Source of the DNA: Thioalkalicoccus limnaeus
GTDB taxonomy: Bacteria > Pseudomonadota > Gammaproteobacteria > Chromatiales > Chromatiaceae
NCBI RefSeq assembly: GCF_041197575.1
Contig: NZ_JBDKXB010000009.1
Coordinates: 1 to 64,000 of the forward strand
DNA: 64,000 bases
Direction: 5' to 3'
In this document: positions 1 to 10,017 of the stretch, in pieces
How positions within the stretch are numbered: position 1 is the stretch's first letter
Layout of the letters: every line of letters starts with the position of its first letter
Program-made: the position numbers and the translations under genes
Notes under the pieces: generated by a model
Told to the model about the DNA's origin: nothing
Databases searched by the model: none
What the model saw: only the letters and a program-made list of their open reading frames with translations

Positions 1-1
1 G

Positions 2-2326
2 AGCCGACCACCCGCAGGGCGGGCGAGCGACGAGGTCCGCCGCCGCTCCGAGCTCGAGTCTCGCCGTGCCGAGGTCGAGGCGCGTCGCCTTGCCGAGCAG
101 GAGGACCAGGAGCGCCGGGCGCGCGATGAAGAGATCCGGCGCCGCGCTGAGGAAGAAGCGCGGCGACAGGCGCAAGAGCTCGCGCAGCGCGAGGCGGAGG
201 CCCGGCGTCTTCAGGAAGAGGCCGAAGCGCGCGCCGAGGTTGCCGAGGAGCCGGTTACCGTCGACGACGAGCCCGAGCTTCCGCGCGAGACGCCCAAACC
301 GCACAAGGCGGCGAAGAAGGCGGCCGATGTGGTCGAGCGACCGGGTAAGAAACAGGCCGAGCCGGGCGAGAAGGAGCGGTCGATCAAAAAGGCCGCGCGC
401 AAGGACTCGATCCGCGCCCGCGAATTGGAGAAGCCCGAGACCGAGTATGTCGAGGACGACGCCAAGGAGCCGGTCGCGGGCGGTCGGCCGGTGCGCCGCA
501 AGCGCAAGGTGGCCAAGCCGCAGCTCCAGGACAAACATGGCTTCCAGAAGCCGACGGCTCCGGTCGTCCGCGAGGTCGAGATCCCTGAGACCATCTCGGT
601 CGGCGAACTCGCGGCGCGCATGTCGGTCAAGGCGGCGCAGGTCATCAAGGAGCTGTTCAAGCAGGGGGTCATGGTCACGATCAATCAGGTCATCGACCAG
701 GATACCGCGGCGATCGTCGTCGAAGAGCTCGGGCACAAACCGGTGGCGGCTGAACGCAAAGACGTCGAGGATGAGTTGATCGCCGAATTGGCGCGCCAGG
801 TCGACCAGATCGAACAACGCTCGCGGCCGCCGGTCGTGACCATCATGGGGCATGTCGATCACGGCAAGACCTCGTTGCTCGACTACATCCGCCGCACCCG
901 CGTCGCGTCCGGCGAGGCCGGTGGCATTACGCAGCATATCGGCGCCTATCACGTGCAGACCGACAAGGGGGTCTTGTCGTTCCTCGATACGCCCGGGCAT
1001 GCGGCCTTTTCGGCGATGCGCGCCCGTGGTGCACGGGTCACCGATATCGTCGTGCTGGTCGTCGCGGCCGATGACGGTGTCATGCCCCAAACGATCGAGG
1101 CGATCCAGCATGCGCGCGCCTCGAACGTGCCGATCGTGGTGGCGATCAACAAGACGGACAAACCGGACGCGAATCCGGATCGGGTGATGCAGGAGCTTAC
1201 CCAACAGCAGGTCGTCGCCGAGGAGTGGGGTGGCGACACCATGATGGTCAAGGTCTCCGCCAAGACCGGCGAAGGCATAGACAACCTGTTGGATGCACTG
1301 CTGTTGCAGGCCGAGGTGCTCGAGCTGAAGGCGCCGACCGAGGGCCCGGCGCGTGGTGCGATCGTCGAATCCAGCCTCGACAAAGGCCGCGGGCCGGTGG
1401 CGACGGTGCTGGTGCAGGCCGGCACGCTTCACCGTGGCGACATGATCGTCAGCGGGACCGAGTATGGGCGGGTGCGGGCGATGTTCGACGAGAACGGGCG
1501 CAGCGTACAGGAGGCCGGACCCTCGATCCCGGTGCAAGTGCTTGGGCTATCCGGCACGCCGAATGCTGGAGACGATGTCCTGGTCGTCGTCGACGAACGC
1601 CGCGCCCGCGAAGTCGCCGAGTTGCGCACCGCGCGCGAGCGCCAGAGCAAGCTCGACGATCAGCGCGCCGTCAGCCTGGATCAACTCTTCTCGCAGCTCA
1701 AGGAGGGCGAGCAGAAGGCGGTCAACCTGATCCTGAAGGCCGATGTGCAGGGCAGCGTCGAGGCAATCCGCGACAGCCTGCTGAAGTTGTCGAATGACGA
1801 GGTCAGGGTCGCGGTCGTCGCGACCGGGGTCGGTGCCATCACCGAATCCGATGCGAACCTCGCCGTGACCTCGAATGCGATCCTGCTCGGCTTCAATGTT
1901 CGAGCGGACGCCGCGGCGCGCCGGGTCATCGACGAGAAGGGGCTGGATCTGCGCTACTACAGCATCATCTACGAGCTGATCGATGACGTGAAGAAGGCGA
2001 TCAGTGGCATGCTGAGCCCGGTTGTCACCGAGGAGATCATCGGTCTGGCCTTGGTCCGTGATGTCTTCCGTTCGTCGAAATTCGGCGCGATCGCCGGCTG
2101 CATGGTCACCGAGGGAACGATCCGCCGCAACAGCCCGATTCGTGTGCTGCGCAACAATGTCGTGGTCTTCGAAGGGGCGCTCGAGTCGCTGCGCCGCTTC
2201 AAGGATGACGTGCCCGAGGTCAAGGCTGGCACCGAGTGCGGCATCGGCGTCAAGAACTACAACGACGTACAGACCGGTGACCAGATCGAGGTCTTCGAAC
2301 GCACCGAGCGCGCGCGGGTATTGTGA
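2..2326 (+). CDS. infB: translation initiation factor IF-2 (5' end outside window)
   Basis: GTPase that brings fMet-tRNA to the 30S subunit and promotes subunit joining. The reading frame is open from base 2, so the N-terminus is missing; 774 residues are visible. The first ~110 residues are a charged Arg/Glu/Ala-rich helix, typical of the gammaproteobacterial IF-2 N-terminal extension, followed by a Lys-rich linker and the conserved N2 domain (around 'ISVGELAARMSVKAAQVIKE'). The G domain starts near visible residue 280 with GHVDHGKTS, then DTPGH and NKTD. Domains II-IV follow to the C-terminus. The stop overlaps the rbfA start, as in the usual nusA-infB-rbfA-truB operon. The start given is the window edge, not a real start codon. 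Confidence 0.97.
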   Translation, partial: SRPPAGRASDEVRRRSELESRRAEVEARRLAEQEDQERRARDEEIRRRAEEEARRQAQELAQREAEARRLQEEAEARAEVAEEPVTVDDEPELPRETPKPHKAAKKAADVVERPGKKQAEPGEKERSIKKAARKDSIRARELEKPETEYVEDDAKEPVAGGRPVRRKRKVAKPQLQDKHGFQKPTAPVVREVEIPETISVGELAARMSVKAAQVIKELFKQGVMVTINQVIDQDTAAIVVEELGHKPVAAERKDVEDELIAELARQVDQIEQRSRPPVVTIMGHVDHGKTSLLDYIRRTRVASGEAGGITQHIGAYHVQTDKGVLSFLDTPGHAAFSAMRARGARVTDIVVLVVAADDGVMPQTIEAIQHARASNVPIVVAINKTDKPDANPDRVMQELTQQQVVAEEWGGDTMMVKVSAKTGEGIDNLLDALLLQAEVLELKAPTEGPARGAIVESSLDKGRGPVATVLVQAGTLHRGDMIVSGTEYGRVRAMFDENGRSVQEAGPSIPVQVLGLSGTPNAGDDVLVVVDERRAREVAELRTARERQSKLDDQRAVSLDQLFSQLKEGEQKAVNLILKADVQGSVEAIRDSLLKLSNDEVRVAVVATGVGAITESDANLAVTSNAILLGFNVRADAAARRVIDEKGLDLRYYSIIYELIDDVKKAISGMLSPVVTEEIIGLALVRDVFRSSKFGAIAGCMVTEGTIRRNSPIRVLRNNVVVFEGALESLRRFKDDVPEVKAGTECGIGVKNYNDVQTGDQIEVFERTERARVL

Positions 2327-2703
2327 TGAAGGAGTTCGACCGTACCGCCCGGATCGGAGCCGAGATGCAGCGCGAACTGGCGCTGATCCTGCGCGCCGAG
2401 GTGCGTGACCCGCGGCTCGGCGACATCACGGTGCAGGAGGTTCGGGTCAGTCGTGATCTTGGACATGCCAAGATCTTCTTTACCTGTTTTCCGCTCGATG
2501 ACGGCGGGCACGAGCAGGCCCGTCTGCTGAACAGTCGGCTGGCCGGCTTCCTGCGCCGCGAGCTCGGTCACCGCCTGAGGCTGCGAACGATACCCGAACT
2601 GCACTTCGTGCATGATGAGACGGTGCGCCGCGGCGAACGGCTGTCGAGCCTGATCGACGAGGCCGTCGCGACCCAGCGGCCGGATCCGGAACAGCAACCC
2701 TAA
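2326..2703 (+). CDS. rbfA: ribosome-binding factor A
   Basis: Small KH-fold protein that binds the immature 30S subunit and helps 16S rRNA 5'-end maturation and cold adaptation. The 125-residue length, the N-terminal 'EFDRTARIGAEMQRELALI' and the 'VRDPRLGDITVQEVRVSRDL' core are family hallmarks. I chose the ATG at 2326, which overlaps the infB stop in TGATG and suggests translational coupling; a GTG one codon upstream (2323) is also in frame. truB follows after 17 bases, so this is one operon. Confidence 0.95.
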   Translation: MKEFDRTARIGAEMQRELALILRAEVRDPRLGDITVQEVRVSRDLGHAKIFFTCFPLDDGGHEQARLLNSRLAGFLRRELGHRLRLRTIPELHFVHDETVRRGERLSSLIDEAVATQRPDPEQQP

Positions 2704-2720
2704 ACGGGATCATCCAATCT

Positions 2721-3635
2721 ATGGCACGACGTCGCAGGCCTGGCCGGGATGTCAGCGGCATATTGCTGCTCGATAAGCCGATCGGGCTCACCTCCAACGC
2801 CGCGTTGCAGCGGGTCAAGTACCTGTTTCGCGCAGCCAAGGCTGGCCATACCGGCAGCCTGGATCCATTGGCGACTGGGCTCTTGCCGCTTTGTTTCGGC
2901 GGGGCGACCAAGTTTTCCGGTTTCCTGCTCGACGCGGACAAGCATTATCGTGTTCGGGTGCGACTGGGCGAGACCACGACGACCGCCGATGCCGAAGGCG
3001 AGATCACGGCGCGGGCGCCGACCGATCAGGTGACCGAAGAGGGCTTGCGCGCGGTGCTGGAGCGGTTCGTCGGCCAGATCGAGCAGTTGCCGCCGATGTA
3101 CTCGGCGGTCAAGCATCGCGGAGAACGACTCTACAAGCTCGCACGGCAAGGCGTCGAGGTCGAGCGGGAGCCGCGCGTCGTCACGCTCTTTTCGATCGTC
3201 CTGCGGGTCTTCGAATTGCCCGATTTCGAGATCGACGTGCATTGCTCGAAGGGTACCTATGTACGCAGCCTGGCCGAGGACATCGGCCAGGCCCTCGGTT
3301 GCGGCGGCCATGTCGTGGCCTTGCGTCGGACCGGCGTTGGTCCGTACCTTGACGGTGCGACCGCGTTCGTGACGATCGAGGACGTCGAAGGCGCCGCCGA
3401 GATCGGCCCCGAGGCCCTGGATGCGCTGCTGTTGCCGCTCGAGTCGGCGCTGAGTCATTGCCCGCCGCTGCGCCTGTCGGAAGACGCGGCCTTCTACCTC
3501 CGGCAAGGCCAGGCCGTGCTGGTGCCGCGCGCGCCGACCGAGGGCCTGGTCCGCCTGTATGATCCGTCGAACCGGTTCATCGGTGTCGGCGAGATCCTCG
3601 ATGATGGGAAGGTGCAGCCCAAACGCCTGTTCTGA
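2721..3635 (+). CDS. truB: tRNA pseudouridine(55) synthase TruB
   Basis: Makes pseudouridine 55 in the T-loop of nearly all tRNAs. The catalytic aspartate lies in GHTGSLDPLATG, with Asp at residue 48, the same number as in E. coli. Later family blocks are present ('RLGETTTTADAEGEI', 'PPMYSAVKHRGERLYKLAR', 'CSKGTYVRSLAEDIG'). At 304 residues it has the normal length including the C-terminal PUA-like part. It sits third in the infB-rbfA-truB operon. After its stop comes a 282-base gap before rpsO that holds a long palindrome. Confidence 0.97.
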   Translation: MARRRRPGRDVSGILLLDKPIGLTSNAALQRVKYLFRAAKAGHTGSLDPLATGLLPLCFGGATKFSGFLLDADKHYRVRVRLGETTTTADAEGEITARAPTDQVTEEGLRAVLERFVGQIEQLPPMYSAVKHRGERLYKLARQGVEVEREPRVVTLFSIVLRVFELPDFEIDVHCSKGTYVRSLAEDIGQALGCGGHVVALRRTGVGPYLDGATAFVTIEDVEGAAEIGPEALDALLLPLESALSHCPPLRLSEDAAFYLRQGQAVLVPRAPTEGLVRLYDPSNRFIGVGEILDDGKVQPKRLF

Positions 3636-3772
3636 GGGTGCCCCGGGCGGGACCGGGATGCCCGTTGGATTCCAGCCGCTAGAGCCGCTGGACATGACGC
3701 GGAGAGGCCAGCGGATCGTCGCTCTGCGTGTCGAAGAATGGCCTGTAAGGCGATTTTTCGAGGTCCCATTGA

Positions 3773-3796
3773 CTCGGCCTGACGCGTCAGGCCGAG
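3773..3796. repeat. perfect 24-base palindrome upstream of rpsO
   Basis: Positions 3773-3796 read identically on both strands (CTCGGCCTGACG and its reverse complement, no spacer). As RNA it could form a stem of about 10 bp with a CGCG loop. It lies in the 282-base gap between truB and rpsO, where a terminator for the infB-rbfA-truB transcript, an rpsO regulatory stem or a dyad protein site are all possible. No U-tract follows, so a classic intrinsic terminator is not well supported. Confidence 0.6.
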
Positions 3797-3917
3797 GCTG
3801 AATACCCGTGGGCCAAAGCCCCCTGAAGCCATTGTCGGGGGGTGGCCGCCGACCCGGATCCGGGGAGGTGCGAGGCCCGTTAGCCATTGACTCCATTTTC
3901 GATTTGGGAGCCGAACC

Positions 3918-4187
3918 ATGACAATGAGCACTACCGACAAACAACAGATCATCGAAGACTACCGGCGTGGCCCGGGCGACACCGGATCCCCCGAGGTTCA
4001 GGTCGCGCTGTTGACGGCCCGTATCCAGCATCTCACGGAGCACTTTTCGGCGCACAAGCAGGATCATCATTCGCGCCGCGGCCTGGTGCGGATGGTCAAC
4101 AGCCGGCGCAAGCTCCTGGACTATCTAAAGACCAAGGACCTCGACCGTTATCGCACGCTGATCGCGCGGCTCGGCTTGCGTCGCTGA
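3918..4187 (+). CDS. rpsO: 30S ribosomal protein S15
   Basis: Primary 16S rRNA-binding protein of the platform. The 89 residues match the family length (or 87 from the second ATG at 3924), with 'DTGSPEVQVALLTARI', 'LTEHFSAHKQDHHSRRGL' and 'VNSRRKLLDYLK' all present. It stands between truB and pnp as in E. coli, where S15 represses its own translation through its leader. The gap before pnp is 158 bases, so rpsO and pnp probably form a transcript in which pnp can be controlled separately. Confidence 0.97.
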   Translation: MTMSTTDKQQIIEDYRRGPGDTGSPEVQVALLTARIQHLTEHFSAHKQDHHSRRGLVRMVNSRRKLLDYLKTKDLDRYRTLIARLGLRR

Positions 4188-4345
4188 CCTGCTTGCCCCG
4201 CGCCGCCGGTCCGACGCCCCTGCTCGTCGATCCGGCGGCGCCCGATCCATGCGGGCCCGGGCCGACGAACGATCCTGGTTTCGGCGCGCTCGCCGAAGCC
4301 ACCTCCGCCCATGCCTGCGGTCAGCCACCCCCAGAGGACTAGCCT

Positions 4346-6448
4346 GTGATCCCAACACCGATTCGCAAGACCTTCCAGTACGGCGATCAAACCGTGACCA
4401 TCGAGACCGGCGAGATCGCCCGTCAGGCCGATGGCGCCGTGCTGGTCAATATGGATGACACGGTCGTGCTGGTTACCGTCGTCGTCGACAAGCGACCGGG
4501 CGCCGTCAAGGACTTTCTGCCGCTGACGGTCGAGTACCAGGAGAAGACCTATGCCGCCGGGCGCATCCCCGGTGGCTTCTTTCGGCGTGAAGGCCGCCCG
4601 AGCGAGAGCGAGATTCTGACCGCGCGCTTGATCGATCGCCCGATTCGGCCGCTTTTTGCCAGCGGCTTTCGCCAAGAGATCCAGGTCATCGCCACCGTCA
4701 AATCGCTGAACCCGGCGGTCAACCCGGAGGTGCCGGCGCTGCTCGGCGCGTCCGCGGCGCTGGCGCTGTCCGGCGTCCCCTTCAACGGCCCGATCGGCGC
4801 CGCCCGCGTCGGCTACAAGAACGGCGAGTACCTGCTGAACCAGGCGATCGTCGGGCTGGGACCAGACAGCGACCTGGACTTGGTCGTCGCGGGTACCGAG
4901 AAGGCCGTGCTGATGGTCGAGTCCGAAGCCCGCGGCCTGACCGAGGAGGTCATGCTCGGAGCCGTGCTGTTCGGCCATCAGCAGATGCAGGTCGCGATCC
5001 AGGCGATCCGTGAGCTGGCGGCGGAGGCCGGCAAGCCACCGATGGCCTGGAACGCGCTGTCCGCGGATACGGAGTTGGCCGATGCCGTCGCGGCCGCTTG
5101 TGGCACGCGGATCGCCGAGGCCTATCGCATCAAGGAGAAGCTCGATCGCTACCAGGCGCTCGATGCGATCCGCAGCACCCTGATCGCCGACCTCTGTGCC
5201 GGTGACGAACCTCAGTGGACCGAGGCGCAGGTTCAGGGCGCGATCGAAGTGTTGGAGAAGAAGACCGTGCGCGCCGCGATCCTGGCCGGCGAGCCGCGTA
5301 TAGACGGCCGTGATGCCCAGACCGTGCGACCGATCACGATCCGCACCGGAGTTCTTCCTCGGACGCACGGCTCGGCCTTGTTTACGCGCGGCGAGACGCA
5401 GGCGCTGGTCGTCACGACCCTCGGGACCGAGCGGGACTCGCAGATCATCGACGCGCTCGGCGGCGAACGCCGTGAGCACTTCATGCTCCATTACAACTTC
5501 CCGCCCTTCTGCGTCGGCGAGACCGGTCGCGTCGGCAGCCCGAAGCGCCGCGAGATCGGTCATGGACGCCTCGCCAAGCGCGGGGTCCTGGCCGTGATGC
5601 CGAGTATCGACGAGTTTCCGTACTCGGTGCGGGTGGTTTCGGAGATCACCGAGTCGAACGGCTCCAGTTCGATGGCCAGCGTCTGCGGTACCAGCCTGTC
5701 GCTGATGGACGCCGGTGTCCCGGTCAAGGCCGCCGTGGCCGGCGTTGCGATGGGTCTGATCAAGGAAGGCGACCGATTCGCGGTGCTGACCGACATCATG
5801 GGCGACGAGGACCACCTCGGTGACATGGACTTCAAGGTCGCCGGTACGACCGCCGGGATCAGCGCGCTGCAGATGGACATCAAGATCGAAGGGATCACCC
5901 GGGAGATCATGGAGGTCGCGCTCGCGCAGGCGAGGGATGGCCGGCTGCACATCCTGGGAGAGATGGCCAAGGTCATCGACGTCCATCGTGCCGAGATGTC
6001 CGAGCACGCGCCGCGGATCATCGAGATCAAGATCCACCCGGAGAAGATCCGCGATGTCATCGGCAAGGGCGGTTCGACGATCCGTGCCATCACCGAGGAG
6101 ACCGGGGCCACGATCGACATCAGCGACGATGGACTGGTCAAGATCTTTTCGGTCGACAAGCTCGCCGGCGAGGAGGCCAAACGGCGGATTCGGCTGATCA
6201 CGGCCGACGTCGAGGTCGGCAAGGTCTACGAAGGCAAGGTCGTGCGCCTGATGGACTTCGGCGCCTTCGTCTCGATCTTGCCCGGTCGCGACGGGCTCGT
6301 TCACATCTCGCAGATCTGCGAGGAGCGGGTGCAGAAGGTCAGCGACAAGCTGGCCGAAGGCGACGTCGTGCGCGTCAAGGTCCTGGAGGTCGATAAGCAG
6401 GGTCGGATTCGTCTCAGCATGAAGGCGATCGACGAACCGCCCGCCTGA
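4346..6448 (+). CDS. pnp: polyribonucleotide nucleotidyltransferase (PNPase)
   Basis: Phosphorolytic 3'-5' exoribonuclease of the RNA degradosome. The 700 residues show two RNase PH-like cores; the first contains 'FFRREGRPSESEILTARLID' and the second 'ALVVTTLGT', 'FPPFCVGETGR' and 'MGDEDHLGDMDFKVAGT'. They are followed by a KH domain (about 555-615, VIGKGGSTIRAI) and an S1 domain (about 620-690, GKVVRLMDFGAFV). The start is a GTG; N-terminal similarity to E. coli Pnp begins immediately (IRKTFQYG). An AGAGG element lies about nine bases upstream. Confidence 0.97.
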   Translation: MIPTPIRKTFQYGDQTVTIETGEIARQADGAVLVNMDDTVVLVTVVVDKRPGAVKDFLPLTVEYQEKTYAAGRIPGGFFRREGRPSESEILTARLIDRPIRPLFASGFRQEIQVIATVKSLNPAVNPEVPALLGASAALALSGVPFNGPIGAARVGYKNGEYLLNQAIVGLGPDSDLDLVVAGTEKAVLMVESEARGLTEEVMLGAVLFGHQQMQVAIQAIRELAAEAGKPPMAWNALSADTELADAVAAACGTRIAEAYRIKEKLDRYQALDAIRSTLIADLCAGDEPQWTEAQVQGAIEVLEKKTVRAAILAGEPRIDGRDAQTVRPITIRTGVLPRTHGSALFTRGETQALVVTTLGTERDSQIIDALGGERREHFMLHYNFPPFCVGETGRVGSPKRREIGHGRLAKRGVLAVMPSIDEFPYSVRVVSEITESNGSSSMASVCGTSLSLMDAGVPVKAAVAGVAMGLIKEGDRFAVLTDIMGDEDHLGDMDFKVAGTTAGISALQMDIKIEGITREIMEVALAQARDGRLHILGEMAKVIDVHRAEMSEHAPRIIEIKIHPEKIRDVIGKGGSTIRAITEETGATIDISDDGLVKIFSVDKLAGEEAKRRIRLITADVEVGKVYEGKVVRLMDFGAFVSILPGRDGLVHISQICEERVQKVSDKLAEGDVVRVKVLEVDKQGRIRLSMKAIDEPPA

Positions 6449-6462
6449 TATCTCGATAGCGC

Positions 6463-6486
6463 CGCGTAACCGTTCGGTTGCGCGGC
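6463..6486 (+). terminator. possible pnp terminator hairpin
   Basis: CCGCGTAACC and GGTTGCGCGG flank a GTTC loop 14 bases after the pnp stop. The ten-pair stem has one G-U pair on the plus strand. No U-tract follows. The hairpin covers the TTG at 6478 that would be the longest start for the next gene, so it either ends the pnp transcript or that gene starts downstream. Confidence 0.45.
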
Positions 6487-9400
6487 AGGGTCCATCTCGT
6501 AGTCCTTGTGTTGGCCATGCCGCTGATCGTCTTGTTGGTGCTGACCCTTTGGTCGGCCGGGGAGTGCCTGGCACTCGAAACCGCGGTGGGGGCCGAGACG
6601 CGGGTCACGGCGGCCGAGGTCGAGCGTCATATCCAGGAGATCGAGGCGGCCGCCGAGCTCGATGAGGAGACGAAGACGCGGAACCTGGAGCTGCTGCGCC
6701 GGGCCCTGTCGCAATTGGACGAGGCGCAGCGGCACGAGGCCCAGGCGGTGGTCTTTGCGGAGGCCTTGACGACGGCGCCAGCCGAAACGGCGACGATCCG
6801 CGAGGCCTTGGCGCGGTCGGCACCGAGCCCGGAACCGCTGCCACCGGATCTGACGCTGACCGCGGTCGAGCAGCGCGTTGCCCAACAGCAGGCCGAGATC
6901 GCGGCGGCCGAAACCCGTCTGGCGGAATTGGACAAGGTGCTGGCCGGCCGCGCCCAGCGGCCGGATCAGATTCGCCATCGCGTCTCCGAGATTCGTCGGG
7001 CGCTCGACGACCTGAGTGGCGAACTGGGACAGATGCCGCTAGAGGGCGAGCCGCGTCTGGTCACCGAGGCGCGTCGGTTTGCGCAGGTGGCAGCGCGCCA
7101 AGCGCTGTGGGCCGAAGGAAACAGCCTCGAGCAAGAATTGCTGAGTTTCGATGTGCGCACGGAGCGGCGCCGTGCCGAACGGGATCAGACCGCCGCGCGC
7201 CTCGAGCGTCTGCGTGCCGAGCTGCGGCAGCTCGAAGAGGTGCGTAATCAGATGCGGCGGGCTGCGGCGGAACAGGCCGAGGCCGACGCGAAGGCGGCCG
7301 AGCGCGACGCCGCGTTCGCGCATCCGCTGGTGCAGGACCTGACCCGGCGGAATACCGAGCTCAGCCAGGCCATGACGGCGCTGACGGCCGAGCTCGATGG
7401 CGTTGGCGACAGCGCGACGCAGATACGGCAACAGATCCAGCGTATCAACGAAGAATTTACGTCCGCGCGGCAACGCATCGAGATCGCCGGCGTGACCCAT
7501 GCGCTCGGTCAGGTCCTGATCGAGCGTCGGCAGCAGCTGCCGGATCTGCGGGTCTTCCGCACGCAGATGGCCGAGCGTCAGGAGGCCCTGGCCAATTCGA
7601 TGCTGCGCCAGCTCCAGTATGACGAAGAGCGGCGTACCAAGCGACAGATCGATGGCCATGTCGAACGGGAGACGGAGACGGTCGACGTGGCGCAACGCGA
7701 GGCGGTCGCCGAACAATTGCGGGACGCCACGCTGCGTCGGCTCGATCTGTTGGATCAGGCCATGCGCCTCGAGGAAAGCTACCAGCGAACGCTGAGCGAT
7801 CTGAACTTCGCAACGGCGGAGCTGCTCGAGGCCGCGGCCCACTACGACGCCTTCCTCGCCGAGCGTTTGCTGTGGGTACGCAATGCGTTGCCGGTCGATC
7901 TCACGTCGATCGTGACGCTGCCCGCCGCCATCGCGTGGTTCTTGGCTCCGGCCGGTTGGTCCGATGTGGCGCGCGTGGCGGCCCACGAGGCCCGTTCGGC
8001 CGCCGGCTTCTGGGTCCTGGTCGCCGTCGTGGTCTTGTTGCTGTCGAGGGAACGAGCCATCCGCAAGGCCTTGCGCGCGACGGCCGAACCCTTGCGCCGG
8101 ATTCGCACCGACAGCTTCAAGTACACCTTGCAGGGTCTCGCCTTGACGGCCGTGCTCGCCGCGCCCTGGCCTCTTCTCCTGGCCGCGATCGGCTGGCTCC
8201 TGGTCGGGTCGCTCGAGGCCTCGGTCTTCACCCGCAGCGTCGGCACGGCCGCGATCGCGATCGCCATCGGTCTCTACTACCTGCGCGCGTTTCGCACGCT
8301 GTGCCTGACCGGGGGGGTCGCCGATCGCCATTTCCGCTGGTCGTCAGAGACGCTGACGCGGCTGCGGCGCAATTTCGATTGGGTCACGGTCGCGCTGGTG
8401 CCGATCGCTTTCGTCGCCGTCATCGTCAACAACCAGGACAACACCGCCTACAGCGGGAGCCTCGGTCGCCTGATGCTGGTCCTGTTGCTGCTGGGCTTCA
8501 CGGTCTTCTTCGCGCGTCTGTTGCACCCGACGAAGGGCGTTTTCAGCGATTATCTCGCGTCGCATCCCGATGGCTGGGCCAATCGGCTGCGTTATCTCTG
8601 GTACTCGGCGATCGAAGGGGTGCCGTTGGCGCTGGTGGCCTTGGCGCTGCTCGGCTATGTCTATACCGCCGGTACTCTGCTGCAGGCGCTGGTGAGCCAA
8701 CTGTGGCTGGCGCTCGCGCTCGTGGTCCTGCATCAGTCGATCGTCCGCTGGCTGATGGTCACGCGGCGCCATCTGGCGTTTCAGGCGGCCCTGGAACGTC
8801 AGGCTGCGCGTCGCGCCGAGGCCGAACGGCAGCAGGGCGGCGAGGTCGTCGATGAGCGCAGCGCGAGTGTGTTGCAGGTCGATGAGCCCGAGGTCGATCT
8901 CGCCTCGCTCGACGAACAGACCCGCAAGCTGATCAACATGCTGATCTTCATCGCCGGGGTGCTGGGGCTGTGGCTGATCTGGCGCGACATGCTGCCGGCC
9001 CTGGGGGTCCTGGACCGGATTGCGTTGTGGCATTTCACGGCCGTCGTCGATGACGCGGACCAGCTGGTGCCCTTCACGCTCGCCGATTTCGCGCTGGTCG
9101 TCGTGATCAGCTTCGCCGCCTTCGCCGCGGCCCGTCACCTGCCGGCGCTGCTCGAGATCCTGCTGCTCAAACAGACCTCGGTCAGCGCCGGTACGCGCTA
9201 TGCGATCACTACGCTGGTCAGTTACGGCATCTTCGCCGTCGCGATCCTATTCGTCTTCGGCAGTCTCGGCATGTCCTGGTCGCAGGCCCAGTGGTTGGTC
9301 GCGGCTCTGGGCGTCGGCATCGGCTTCGGCTTGCAGGAGATCGTCGCCAACTTCATCAGTGGCCTGATCATCCTGTTCGAGCGGCCGGTTCGGGTCGGCG

Positions 9401-9930
9401 ACATCGTGACCGTCGGTGATACGACCGGCGTGGTCACCAAGATCCAGATCCGCGCGACGACGATCCGCAATTGGGATCGCCAGGAGCTCCTGGTGCCGAA
9501 CAAGGAGTTCATCACAGGCCGGTTGTTGAACTGGACGCTGACCGATCAGATCAACCGCATCACGATCACCGTCGGGGTCTCTTATGGAAGCGATACGCGC
9601 AAGGCGCTGGAGCTCCTGTCCGAGGTGGCCCGCGAGCATGAGCGCGTGCTGGATGACCCGGCGCCGCTGATCAGTTTCGAGGGCTTCGGGGACAATTCGT
9701 TGACGTTGGTGCTGCGATGCTTCCTGCCGTCGCTCGATGGACGTCTCGGCATCATCACCGAGCTCCATCAGGCGATCGACGACAAGTTCGCGGCGGCCGG
9801 TGTCGAGATCGCGTTCCCGCAACGCGATATCCATTTGCATGCCGACCAGCCGCTCGGTATCCAGTTGATGCCGCCCGTCGATCGGGTCGCATCTGGTCGC
9901 GACACGACCGTGCCCTTGACGAAGGATTGA
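6478..9930 (+). CDS. MscK/MscM-type mechanosensitive channel
   Basis: Large inner-membrane tension-gated channel that releases solutes on osmotic downshock. The 1150 residues match the MscK/MscM size class. They comprise a cleavable signal-like N-terminus (to about residue 34), a long periplasmic coiled coil rich in Glu, Ala, Gln and Arg (about 35-440), many membrane helices (about 480-780 and 820-930), and the MscS core (about 930-1140). The core contains 'ALGVGIGFGLQEIVANFISG', FERPVRVGD and VPNKEF. The start is uncertain: TTG at 6478 gives a charged signal n-region but lies in a hairpin; GTG 6508 and ATG 6517 are in frame. I do not assign mscK versus mscM. Confidence 0.9.
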   Translation: MRGRVHLVVLVLAMPLIVLLVLTLWSAGECLALETAVGAETRVTAAEVERHIQEIEAAAELDEETKTRNLELLRRALSQLDEAQRHEAQAVVFAEALTTAPAETATIREALARSAPSPEPLPPDLTLTAVEQRVAQQQAEIAAAETRLAELDKVLAGRAQRPDQIRHRVSEIRRALDDLSGELGQMPLEGEPRLVTEARRFAQVAARQALWAEGNSLEQELLSFDVRTERRRAERDQTAARLERLRAELRQLEEVRNQMRRAAAEQAEADAKAAERDAAFAHPLVQDLTRRNTELSQAMTALTAELDGVGDSATQIRQQIQRINEEFTSARQRIEIAGVTHALGQVLIERRQQLPDLRVFRTQMAERQEALANSMLRQLQYDEERRTKRQIDGHVERETETVDVAQREAVAEQLRDATLRRLDLLDQAMRLEESYQRTLSDLNFATAELLEAAAHYDAFLAERLLWVRNALPVDLTSIVTLPAAIAWFLAPAGWSDVARVAAHEARSAAGFWVLVAVVVLLLSRERAIRKALRATAEPLRRIRTDSFKYTLQGLALTAVLAAPWPLLLAAIGWLLVGSLEASVFTRSVGTAAIAIAIGLYYLRAFRTLCLTGGVADRHFRWSSETLTRLRRNFDWVTVALVPIAFVAVIVNNQDNTAYSGSLGRLMLVLLLLGFTVFFARLLHPTKGVFSDYLASHPDGWANRLRYLWYSAIEGVPLALVALALLGYVYTAGTLLQALVSQLWLALALVVLHQSIVRWLMVTRRHLAFQAALERQAARRAEAERQQGGEVVDERSASVLQVDEPEVDLASLDEQTRKLINMLIFIAGVLGLWLIWRDMLPALGVLDRIALWHFTAVVDDADQLVPFTLADFALVVVISFAAFAAARHLPALLEILLLKQTSVSAGTRYAITTLVSYGIFAVAILFVFGSLGMSWSQAQWLVAALGVGIGFGLQEIVANFISGLIILFERPVRVGDIVTVGDTTGVVTKIQIRATTIRNWDRQELLVPNKEFITGRLLNWTLTDQINRITITVGVSYGSDTRKALELLSEVAREHERVLDDPAPLISFEGFGDNSLTLVLRCFLPSLDGRLGIITELHQAIDDKFAAAGVEIAFPQRDIHLHADQPLGIQLMPPVDRVASGRDTTVPLTKD

Positions 9931-10017
9931 CTGGTATCGGGCGCCCAGGTCGGACGCGGCGGCTCATGGCCGCGTCAACGGGGGCGAACAGCCAGTGGTC
10001 GTTGGCCGGGATCGGCG

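Noticed and set aside
4148..6574. 808-codon minus-strand frame opposite pnp
   Set aside because: A shadow of pnp codon structure (Asp/Leu/Gly/Arg-rich), with no ribosome site and no recognisable domain.
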